Shown piece by piece: positions 33,909 through 40,703 of a DNA stretch of 40,703 nucleotides. The notes under the pieces are model-generated. The model saw only the letters and a list, made by a program, of their open reading frames with translations, did no database searches and was not told where the DNA came from. Made by a program: the position numbers and the translations under genes. Numbering within the stretch: the first letter of the stretch is position 1; each line of letters begins with the position of its first letter. The DNA is from Glaciecola sp034112105 (GTDB lineage: Bacteria > Pseudomonadota > Gammaproteobacteria > Enterobacterales > Alteromonadaceae): positions 1 through 40,703 of the forward strand of contig JAWUVZ010000077.1 in assembly GCA_034112105.1 (NCBI GenBank), given 5' to 3'.

Positions 33909-35474
33909 ATGACTGAGCACTTAGTAATACCGGCTCATATTAGTTCTCTTGCCGACTATATTGAAGAAACCTTTAAGCGGTATAATAGTAAACCAGCATA
34001 TAATGCACTGGGTCAAACAATGAGTTTTGCTGAAATGGAGGTGCTATCAGCTCAGTTTGGCGCTTGGCTGTTGGCCAAAGGAAACTTAGTGCCTGGTGAC
34101 AGAATTGCGATTCAATTACCTAATTTATTGCAAAATCCAATTGCTGTTTATGGCGCTCTTCGAGCAGGCTTAGTGATTGTCAATACCAACCCACTTTACA
34201 CACCAACTGAAATGGCACATCAATTCAGCGATTCAGGAGCAAAGGCGTTAGTTATACTCGAAGATTTTGTCCCTAAATATGAAGAGATCAAAAATCAAAC
34301 ACAAATACAAACCGTGATCGTGACGGCAGCAAATCAGATGCTAAGCCAACAAAAATCAACTTCCGGTTATCCTTGTTTTATTCAAGTCTTTGAAGAAGCA
34401 CAAGATCTTCTCCTACCAGTTCGTCCACAGATTTCCCTCGATGATGGCTGCATTTTACAATATACAGGCGGTACTACTGGCGTATCTAAAGGAGCCGAGC
34501 TTACCCATAGGAACGTACTTGCCAACAGTATTCAAACCCTTGAACGCTTGGATAAAGGGTTTAAAGATGGTGATGAGATTATTATTTGTCCGCTTCCTCT
34601 CTACCATATCTATGCCTTTACCGTGTGCATGATGACGCTTTTCGCAAAGGGAGCAATGTGTATTCTCATCCCCAACCCAAGAGATATGGACGCATTCGTA
34701 CAACAGATTAAACCCTATAAATTCAGTGCTTTCGCGGGCTTGAATACACTGTTTATGGGCCTGTGCGCTCACCCCGAATTTCCATCACTGGACTTCAGTA
34801 AGTTAACGCTCACCATGTCTGGAGGAACAGCTTTGACAAGTTCAGCTGCCGAACTTTGGAAAAAAACTACTGGTTGTACTGTTACTGAGGGGTATGGATT
34901 GTCTGAGACCGCACCTGTGTTAGCTTTTAACGAACCAGGCAATGAAAAAATTGGCACCGTCGGACCTCCTGTTCCGTTTACAGACATCCAAATGTTGGAC
35001 GAAAACGATAAACCAGTTGCAGATGGAAAAGAAGGCCAAATAGCAGCTAAGGGTCCGCAAGTAATGAAGGGCTACTGGCAACGTCCAGACGAGACAGCTA
35101 AGGTAATGACAGCAAATGGTTACTTCAAAACTGGGGATGTTGGCATAAAGCTTCCTGATGGTTGTATTAAAATTGTCGACCGCTTAAAAGATATGATTAT
35201 CGTATCAGGCTTCAATGTGTATCCAAACGAAATTGAAGACGCCCTTACCAAACATCCTGACGTGCTTGAAGCTGCCGTTGTTGGTAAGCCCGATGATAGG
35301 ACTGGCGAACGAGTATGCGCATATGTGACGTGCAAAGGCGACCTTGATAAAGAGAATGTTCTGAATCATTGTCGAGTTCTATTAACTGGTTATAAAATCC
35401 CAAAAGAATTACATGTGATTGATGAGTTACCTAAGTCGACAGTTGGCAAAATATTACGTCGAGAATTACGTTAA
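33909..35474 (+). CDS. Long-chain acyl-CoA ligase, FadD-like
   Basis: The 521-residue AMP-forming enzyme would activate a fatty acid or aryl acid to its CoA thioester. Motifs in order: phosphate loop YTGGTTGVSKGAELTHRN (185-202), YGLSETAP, the GDVG region followed by IVDRLKDMIIVSGFNVYPNEIE, and the C-terminal catalytic lysine in PKSTVGKILRRELR. The residues after the loop and the NTNPLYTPTEM segment are typical of FadD. It is shorter than E. coli FadD (561), mostly at the N-terminus. AAGGATG precedes the ATG. The substrate chain length cannot be read. Confidence 0.85.
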   Translation: MTEHLVIPAHISSLADYIEETFKRYNSKPAYNALGQTMSFAEMEVLSAQFGAWLLAKGNLVPGDRIAIQLPNLLQNPIAVYGALRAGLVIVNTNPLYTPTEMAHQFSDSGAKALVILEDFVPKYEEIKNQTQIQTVIVTAANQMLSQQKSTSGYPCFIQVFEEAQDLLLPVRPQISLDDGCILQYTGGTTGVSKGAELTHRNVLANSIQTLERLDKGFKDGDEIIICPLPLYHIYAFTVCMMTLFAKGAMCILIPNPRDMDAFVQQIKPYKFSAFAGLNTLFMGLCAHPEFPSLDFSKLTLTMSGGTALTSSAAELWKKTTGCTVTEGYGLSETAPVLAFNEPGNEKIGTVGPPVPFTDIQMLDENDKPVADGKEGQIAAKGPQVMKGYWQRPDETAKVMTANGYFKTGDVGIKLPDGCIKIVDRLKDMIIVSGFNVYPNEIEDALTKHPDVLEAAVVGKPDDRTGERVCAYVTCKGDLDKENVLNHCRVLLTGYKIPKELHVIDELPKSTVGKILRRELR

Positions 35475-35506
35475 ACGCCTCAATAATATAAAATAATCAC
35501 GCTTGT

Positions 35507-35545
35507 TGATGACTCTGCGCATTCTAATGTAAGTCAGAGTCATCA
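35507..35545 (+). terminator. Stem-loop after the FadD-like gene
   Basis: TGATGACTCTG and CAGAGTCATCA form a perfect 11-bp stem with a 17-base loop, 33 bp after the stop. A T-rich but interrupted tract follows (CTCTTATTCCCCTTT), so it is a plausible but imperfect terminator. Confidence 0.55.
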
Positions 35546-35647
35546 CTCTTATTCCCCTTTAAAAATTTAAAGCCTTTAAACGTAATTCTTACAAATACCA
35601 AATTAAAGCGCGTATGATCATTGTAATATTTTTTACTGAGACTATCT

Positions 35648-36592
35648 GTGTTAGAGACAACAACCATTATCGATTTTGCATTTTCTGTCATTGGTCCTGT
35701 CATTTTATTAATCGCATTCGGATATGGCCTCTACAGAAGTGGTTTAATGACCGATGATTTTGTTGAGCGTGCGAGTCGACTAATTTTTAATTTCGCGCTG
35801 CCAGCCCTATTATTTACCACCATCAGTAAAAGTAATGTCGATGCAATGTCGCAACTCAATATATTATTAATTGGAGTGACAGGCACTGTATTAATCTGTG
35901 CTATTTTAATGCTTGTCAGTCCATTCTTAGTTGCTCAGCGCAGTGATCGAGGGGTTGTTATTCAAGGTGCGTTTCGCTCAAACATGGGTATTATCGGATT
36001 AGCTTATTGTTCGAATGCTTATGGCGATGCAGGTCTGGCATTGGGCTCTATTTACTTAGGTGCTCTCACAATTACTTATAATATAATTAGTGTTGGTATC
36101 TTAAATTTCTATTTAGACAGCAAAACATCCTTCGTTAAAGTCGTCAAAGGCGTTATTAGTAACCCCATTATTTTATCTATCCTGGCTGCGCTTTTAGTTT
36201 CGAGCTTTAATGTTAATATTCCTAATATATTACTCAATAGCGCCGGTTACTTTGCGCAACTAACGTTACCATTAGCACTGCTATGCACAGGCGCTGCACT
36301 GCGTTTTTCTAGCTTTAGGAATGATGCAAAAGCGGCTGCGTTAAGCATATTCGTAAAATGTTTAGTGTACCCAAGCGTTATTGTCTTTGCTGCAATCTAT
36401 TTCGATATAAGAGGAATGAAACTTGGTATTGTTTATCTTATGTCAATTGCCCCAACCGCGGCAGCGAGCTACATCATGGTGCGTAAGATTGGGGGAAATC
36501 ATCAATTGGCAGCTCATATCATTGCAATTAGTACAATATTATCGGTTCCAGTTACGATTGTCGGCTATACTTTGCTCACTGTTTATTTGTAA
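35648..36592 (+). CDS. AEC family transporter (auxin-efflux-carrier type)
   Basis: The 314-residue membrane protein has ten predicted hydrophobic segments in two halves of five, the layout of the AEC/BART superfamily (malonate transporter MdcF is a relative). Conserved features include NFALPALLFTTIS in the first half, the inter-half FRSNMGIIGLAY, and LPLALLCTGAALRF followed by SIAPTAAASYIMV near the end. It probably moves a small organic acid or amphiphile across the inner membrane; the substrate is unknown. Translation starts at a GTG at 35648, and no ATG is available until residue 34. A 40-residue membrane peptide gene follows 35 bp downstream. Confidence 0.85.
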   Translation: MLETTTIIDFAFSVIGPVILLIAFGYGLYRSGLMTDDFVERASRLIFNFALPALLFTTISKSNVDAMSQLNILLIGVTGTVLICAILMLVSPFLVAQRSDRGVVIQGAFRSNMGIIGLAYCSNAYGDAGLALGSIYLGALTITYNIISVGILNFYLDSKTSFVKVVKGVISNPIILSILAALLVSSFNVNIPNILLNSAGYFAQLTLPLALLCTGAALRFSSFRNDAKAAALSIFVKCLVYPSVIVFAAIYFDIRGMKLGIVYLMSIAPTAAASYIMVRKIGGNHQLAAHIIAISTILSVPVTIVGYTLLTVYL

Positions 36593-36627
36593 CATTGTCT
36601 TTATACTAATATTGAAAGGATTGATGC

Positions 36628-36750
36628 ATGAATAAAAGCCAAGATATTAGCAAGCATCATTTTCAATTGACTAAAAAGAATGTGTTAATTGTTGTTGCCA
36701 TATTTATTGTTTGCACCGGTCTGCCGATGCTAATTCTACTCAACCTATAA
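36628..36750 (+). CDS. 40-residue single-pass membrane peptide
   Basis: This short frame starts at an ATG preceded by AAAGGA at eight bases and ends in TAA. The peptide is a polar, basic N-terminus (MNKSQDISKHHFQLTKKN) followed by a hydrophobic helix (VLIVVAIFIVCTGLPMLILL). The pattern, with positive charges before one membrane segment, fits a small inner-membrane protein with a cytoplasmic N-terminus. It lies just behind the transporter gene on the same strand and may be co-transcribed and bind that transporter. No family is recognised; evidence is the ribosome site and the membrane segment. Confidence 0.55.
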   Translation: MNKSQDISKHHFQLTKKNVLIVVAIFIVCTGLPMLILLNL

Positions 36751-36782
36751 TGCTAACTATTGTGTTGAGCTTACATCCTCAT

Positions 36783-37496
36783 TTACGATAAAGCTAAGGC
36801 GACAGCTGCCTGAGCATGAAGCTCGGTTGTATTAAATAAGGGAGCCTGCGGAAAATCTTCTGGCTTCAATAACAAAAATATTTCAGTACAACCTAGTATG
36901 ATCCCTTGCGCGCCCTTTGCTAACAGATTTTCACACACTTTTATATACACTTGCTTCGACGATGCTGTTATCTTTCTTCGAACAAGTTCGTCAAAGATGA
37001 TTTTATCTACGCTGACTTGATCCGCTTCATTAGGCGAAATCACATCAATATTAAAATGTTGTTTAAAACGATCTTTAATATAGTCAGCTTCCATAACGGG
37101 CTTTGTTCCTAATATACCGACTTTACTGAGCCCCGCATCCCTTATTGCTTGTCCGGTAGGGTCACTAATATGAATAAACGGAATATCGACTACGCTATCA
37201 ATATTGTCAAGAACGCAATGCATCGTATTGCTCACACATATCAACATGTCCGCGCCTCCAAGTTCCGCACCTTTCGCTTTTGCTTCAATATACAACCGAG
37301 CTTCAGCCCATAGTCCGTTCCTTACATAATGCTCAATATTGCCAAAATTTACCCCTTGGATGAGTGTTTCTGCAATTTCCCAACCGCCTAAGCGCTGGTT
37401 AACAAGTTCATTGATCATTTGATAGTATTCAGACGTTGCTTGATTGCTCATACCGCCAAGAATGCCAATTGTCTTCATTTTGGTTGGTCGAGTCAT
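36783..37496 (-). CDS. Aspartate/glutamate racemase family protein (YgeA-like)
   Basis: The 237-residue protein is of the PLP-independent Asp/Glu racemase fold, with two similar halves. It starts at the ATG at 37496 behind AAAGGA. The N-terminus MKTIGILGGMSNQATSEYY, HISDPTGQAI, VGILGTKPVME and the second active-site motif GCTEI (Cys203) are standard. In the first motif, where many racemases have Cys, the sequence is VSNTMH with Ser89, comparable to the Thr in E. coli YgeA. The enzyme may therefore work asymmetrically or on different amino acids. It lies convergent to the membrane peptide and shares a strand with the barrel protein behind it. Confidence 0.87.
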   Translation of the reverse strand: MTRPTKMKTIGILGGMSNQATSEYYQMINELVNQRLGGWEIAETLIQGVNFGNIEHYVRNGLWAEARLYIEAKAKGAELGGADMLICVSNTMHCVLDNIDSVVDIPFIHISDPTGQAIRDAGLSKVGILGTKPVMEADYIKDRFKQHFNIDVISPNEADQVSVDKIIFDELVRRKITASSKQVYIKVCENLLAKGAQGIILGCTEIFLLLKPEDFPQAPLFNTTELHAQAAVALALS

Positions 37497-37525
37497 AATA
37501 ATTCCTTTAGATACTCTGATTACTA

Positions 37526-38455
37526 TTAAAGAGTGTAACCTACACCTAAAATAAACCGTGAGTTTTGGTCAAACAGATCGAAACGCGCAAATCCTTTCCA
37601 GCTTTTTGAATTAAAAAGCGCAGTCTCCGACTCTATCGACAAGCCATGCCCCGTTGTAATGAAATCTTCAGTAAGCTCAGCTCGGGCTCCAAAGTTGTCA
37701 CTCACATAAGAATAGTAAGCGTAATAATCCACATCCTTATCTAGCAATCTCAGGCTATGCTCAATGCCAATGACTACTTTAGTTTTTGAGGTCGAAACTC
37801 GACTAATAAACTCAAGCGAATAGACAGGAGAATGTTCTAAAAACAGGCGATACTCAGCTCTTACAAAATTGGCATCAGTCATTCGCTCCAAACTAATTTC
37901 GTAGCTGGAAATATCATTTATATAAGACGACATTTCCATTTCAACATAATTTAGATTTTCAAATGCGTCAAGCGCAGTTCTAGCGTTATTATCTTCTAAC
38001 TCACCAAGAACAATTTCAAACTTTGTTTTAGAAGAATAACCATAAACATGCCTAACTCCTTTAATCCAGCCATCTTTTGCAAGACCACTTGAGGAAACAC
38101 GACCTTTATAAGTTGGAATGGCACCAATTTCTGTCTTGGTGCCCAATACTCCGGTATGTTTTAAATATATATGACGAAGGTGAAAGTAATCAGAAACCTG
38201 ATTATCAAAGGTGTTGTAGCTAGATGAAAATTGATCCCCTGTTACTCCGAAGGCGTTAACACTCCAGTTCACGTTAGGAATATTGAACGCTGAATAAGCT
38301 CTAACGCGATATTGAAAACGAGAGTCACGATTAGAACGGTCATCAAAACGAAGTTGAGTCTGTACCTTGTATTCAAAAGTATTATCAGCACTTAAAACCG
38401 AGTGTATGGGAATAATTAGTAAGAATACAATTAGTGTAAAACGCGAAGTTGTCAT
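37526..38455 (-). CDS. Outer-membrane beta-barrel protein, hypothetical
   Basis: Read from the ATG at 38455 (GGGAAG just upstream), the product has 309 residues: a signal peptide (about 1-23, ending LSA) and a mature part made almost wholly of amphipathic beta strands with many Tyr/Phe at strand ends, finishing with RFILGVGYTL. This is the composition of a 12- to 16-stranded porin-like barrel. The C-terminal residue is Leu rather than the usual Phe. No family is recognised. It lies 29 bp upstream of the racemase gene on the same strand, so the two may form an operon. Confidence 0.75.
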   Translation of the reverse strand: MTTSRFTLIVFLLIIPIHSVLSADNTFEYKVQTQLRFDDRSNRDSRFQYRVRAYSAFNIPNVNWSVNAFGVTGDQFSSSYNTFDNQVSDYFHLRHIYLKHTGVLGTKTEIGAIPTYKGRVSSSGLAKDGWIKGVRHVYGYSSKTKFEIVLGELEDNNARTALDAFENLNYVEMEMSSYINDISSYEISLERMTDANFVRAEYRLFLEHSPVYSLEFISRVSTSKTKVVIGIEHSLRLLDKDVDYYAYYSYVSDNFGARAELTEDFITTGHGLSIESETALFNSKSWKGFARFDLFDQNSRFILGVGYTL

Positions 38456-38664
38456 TTCTTCCCTGTAAAAGATGCAGAATATAAGCACAAAGTAATGGCG
38501 TAAATATAGCGATGTCCAAAAGTTTAAACAAGAAAGACTTGATATTATCGCCCTCGCCTTAGAAATGCAGATTTCACATTACTAAGACGACACTTATTTC
38601 TTAAGTTAGCACCTTTATTTGACATATCTGAATTTCGCTGGTCATCAGCGGGCATTCTCGAATA

Positions 38665-40299
38665 CTAAGACTCCCAGATAATTTTTTCAGCAAGTGGTTC
38701 AGTTAAATAGTGCTTAAAATTTGCTTCAATTTCCTTGCGTTTAATCTTTAAGGTGGGTGTCAAAAGGTTATTTTCAATGGTCCAATTAGCTTTCAGTATG
38801 ATTAAATGATCTAGTGTCTGATGGCTTTCAAGCTTTGAGTTTGTCTCATTTAAGGTCGTTAATAAAGACTGCGTAATAAAAGAATTTGACTGTTTATTTT
38901 GTGAGTGTATCACGACTAAAGCAATAGGCTGCTTTCTGCCTTGGCCAAAGACACAAACTTGTTCTATTTCCAGATTACGTCCTAGCAAACTTTCGATTGG
39001 CACAGGCGCAACATATTTTCCTTTTGCTGTTTTAAATTGTTCTTTTATACGGCCAATGACTTTAAAGTCTCCATCAAGAGTTTCTTCTCCTACATCTCCA
39101 GTTCGAAACCACCCACCGATAAAACTCGCGTTAGTTGCTTCATCATTTTTGTAATATTTTTTAAAAACAGCGGCCCCACGAATTAATATTTCTTGCGAGT
39201 CACCAATTTTCATTTCTACGCAGGCAATTGGCTTTCCAATACTTCCAAGTGCGCCAGCTTGATAGGGATAGTTAACGCAAGACATACCTGAGGTTTCAGT
39301 CATTCCCCAAGCCTCTGAAATAGAAATTCCTATTCGCTCATACCATTGCAGTATCCCCGGAGAAATAGGTGCTGTGCCGGAGAAAAACATACGTGCGTTA
39401 TTCAACCCTAACGAAATTCGAATTTTTCTTGCAACAACTTGTTTTATGATTGGGATTTTTAATAATATTTGAAGTTTGTTATCGGATATTTGATTTAAAA
39501 TTTCGCCTTGGAATTTAGTCCATAAACGGGGCACCGAACCAAACACATTGGGCTGAGCAACTTTAAGATCATCGATAAAAGTGTCTAAGCTTTCAACGAA
39601 GAATATCGAAAAACCTGAATAAAAAGAAAGATTTTCGACAACCGAACGCTCAGTTATGTGTGCTAGAGGAAGATAGGACAGAACATGGTCATTTGCATTG
39701 GTACTCACTCGCGCAGCAGTTTCCAATGCCGCAGCAGCCAGATTTTGGTGCGATGTTACAACCCCTTTAGGCCTTCCGGTACTGCCGGAAGTATAAACAA
39801 GTGTCATCGTGTCTTGCAAGTCAGCGGCGTGAACATGTTCGAGTGGCTGATTTTCAAGCAATAGCTGCCAAGAATATTGCCCTGATATACTAGGGTAAGG
39901 AAATGTAATGATAGGGACCTGTTGTGCAATTCCTTCCCGTGCTTCGACTAATCCATCTAACTTGCCAACAAATATGGCTTTGGTATTACTTTCCTCAATG
40001 ATGTATTGAATTGTTTCTCTGTTTGCCGTGTAGTAGATAGGCACGGAAATCATGCCTGCCATCATAATCGCTAGATCAGCAATAAACCACTCCGCACAGT
40101 TCTTGGACAATATTCCGATCTTATCACCTTTTGATAAACCCATTTTTTGTAACGAAAATGCAATCCTACGAGCACTATCGTCAACGTCACTCCAGCTAAA
40201 TATCTTAAGTTGACGATTTATTGGCTGATGTAAATAAGGTTTGTCGGGGTGTTGTTGAACGAGTTTTGAGAAACTAGCTAAGGGGGTTAGATTAATCAT
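38665..40299 (-). CDS. Long-chain acyl-CoA synthetase (AMP-forming, COG1022 type)
   Basis: The 544-residue enzyme activates long-chain fatty acids to acyl-CoA. The phosphate loop is YTSGSTGRPKGVVTSHQN (169-186); YLPLAHITER, the gate motif around SVPRLWTK, AWGMTETSG, the GWFRTGDVGE hinge and RIKEQFKTAKGKYVAP follow in the order typical of the FAA1/COG1022 branch, unlike the FadD-like gene nearby. It ends with the linker and LKIKRKEIEANF. The ATG is preceded by AAAGGA, inside a 21-bp duplicated segment. It is the third AMP-ligase gene in 8 kb. Confidence 0.87.
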   Translation of the reverse strand: MINLTPLASFSKLVQQHPDKPYLHQPINRQLKIFSWSDVDDSARRIAFSLQKMGLSKGDKIGILSKNCAEWFIADLAIMMAGMISVPIYYTANRETIQYIIEESNTKAIFVGKLDGLVEAREGIAQQVPIITFPYPSISGQYSWQLLLENQPLEHVHAADLQDTMTLVYTSGSTGRPKGVVTSHQNLAAAALETAARVSTNANDHVLSYLPLAHITERSVVENLSFYSGFSIFFVESLDTFIDDLKVAQPNVFGSVPRLWTKFQGEILNQISDNKLQILLKIPIIKQVVARKIRISLGLNNARMFFSGTAPISPGILQWYERIGISISEAWGMTETSGMSCVNYPYQAGALGSIGKPIACVEMKIGDSQEILIRGAAVFKKYYKNDEATNASFIGGWFRTGDVGEETLDGDFKVIGRIKEQFKTAKGKYVAPVPIESLLGRNLEIEQVCVFGQGRKQPIALVVIHSQNKQSNSFITQSLLTTLNETNSKLESHQTLDHLIILKANWTIENNLLTPTLKIKRKEIEANFKHYLTEPLAEKIIWES

Positions 40300-40302
40300 T
40301 TC

Positions 40303-40342
40303 ATGTCCTTTTGATTTTAGTCTATGTCCTTATGATTTTAGT
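40303..40342 (-). repeat. Tandem 21-bp duplication carrying two ribosome-binding sites
   Basis: ATGTCCTTTTGATTTTAGT and ATGTCCTTATGATTTTAGT (plus strand) are 19-base copies differing in one base, with a 21-bp period. On the minus strand each carries AAGGACAT; only the copy closer to the gene is positioned to serve the synthetase ATG. A mini-ORF ATG-AAA-TGA starts in that copy and overlaps the gene start. Confidence 0.85.
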
Positions 40343-40471
40343 GGTCGTATTACAAACGATAAAGGACAGCATTTACTCTTACTAATGCAAATTTTGGTGT
40401 TTAATAAATCTGATTTTCGATCATTGTTGTCTGTTGTGCCACGTTTGTCTCAATAATACTATTATTTAAGC

Positions 40472-40499
40472 AAAAAAAAGGCGCTCAATGAGCGCCTTT
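40472..40499 (-). terminator. Rho-independent terminator of tuf
   Basis: AAAGGCGCTC pairs with GAGCGCCTTT around a 3-base loop, followed on the minus strand by eight T. It is 21 bp past the tuf stop. Confidence 0.93.
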
Positions 40500-40519
40500 C
40501 TTATTAATTTACTGCGTTA

Positions 40520-40703
40520 TTATGCAATAACCTTCGATACTACACCAGCACCTACTGTACGACCACCTTCACGGATTGCGAAGCGTAAACCTTCGTCCAT
40601 CGCGATTGGAGCAATCAGTTCAACAACAAATTTCAAGTTGTCGCCAGGCATAACCATCTCTACGCCTTCAGGAAGCTCTACAGCACCTGTTACGTCAGTT
40701 GTA
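40520..40703 (-). CDS. tuf: Elongation factor Tu, C-terminal part (cut by window edge)
   Basis: The last 61 codons of EF-Tu are read from the window edge to a TAA at 40520-40522. EF-Tu delivers aminoacyl-tRNA to the ribosome as a GTP complex. The sequence has the typical third-domain end: TGAVELPEGVEMVMPGDN, LIAPIAMDEGLRFAIREGG and RTVGAGVVSKVIA. The codon choice looks more biased than in the neighbours, as expected for a highly expressed gene. The rest lies to the right of the window. Confidence 0.97.
   Translation of the reverse strand, partial: TTDVTGAVELPEGVEMVMPGDNLKFVVELIAPIAMDEGLRFAIREGGRTVGAGVVSKVIA

Noticed and set aside
34455..35335. Minus-strand frames across the FadD-like gene
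   Set aside because: Shadow frames without start signals; the plus-strand ligase motifs are complete.

Overview
The window looks like chromosome of a marine gammaproteobacterium of the Alteromonadales (Alteromonas/Glaciecola-like). The reasons are the djlA<>lptD-surA-pdxA-rsmA-apaG-apaH block with xerD-dsbC beside it, an AcnB and a LysC very close to the E. coli proteins, an AT-rich composition (roughly 40% G+C by eye, not computed), and a regulatory pair resembling the 'proteobacterial dedicated sortase' two-component system known mostly from marine proteobacteria. No rRNA, tRNA, CRISPR array, prophage or intact insertion sequence was seen.

Layout. 1-1.9 kb: the end of a secreted zinc-peptidase-like gene cut by the window edge, a GNAT acetyltransferase and a doubtful small ORF. 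1.9-10.7 kb: a sensory block on the minus strand, pdsR-pdsS plus a giant protein with two membrane segments, about five PAS domains and a roughly 700-residue coiled coil, with a divergent OmpA-like gene (pdsO) on the plus strand. 10.7-13.5 kb: djlA-xerD-dsbC (minus). 13.8-20.4 kb: the envelope/housekeeping operon lptD-surA-pdxA-rsmA-apaG-apaH (plus). 20.4-22.6 kb: a methyl-accepting chemotaxis protein behind a candidate sigma-28 promoter that overlaps the apaH stop codon. 22.7-27.6 kb: lysC, a DUF192 protein and acnB (minus). 27.8-32.2 kb: accessory envelope genes (PQQ-type sugar dehydrogenase, small membrane proteins, a lipoprotein, a beta-barrel protein and a secreted caspase-like protein). 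32.2-40.3 kb: three acyl-CoA synthetase genes, one truncated, with an AEC-type carrier, an unlisted 40-residue membrane peptide, an Asp/Glu racemase-family protein and another barrel protein. The right edge is the 3' end of tuf.

How it fits together. The most unusual part is the 1.9-10.7 kb block. PdsR, PdsS and PdsO normally accompany a sortase and its single substrate, and neither is in this window. The PAS/coiled-coil protein next to them has no kinase, cyclase or phosphodiesterase domain and ends in what looks like a phosphotransfer (Hpt) fold without its histidine. Direct-repeat arrays with about 11-bp periodicity lie upstream of both pdsO and the PAS gene and could be PdsR sites. That would make PdsR-PdsS-PdsO-PAS one envelope-sensing unit. 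This is inference; domain calls were made by reading the protein sequences, without searches.
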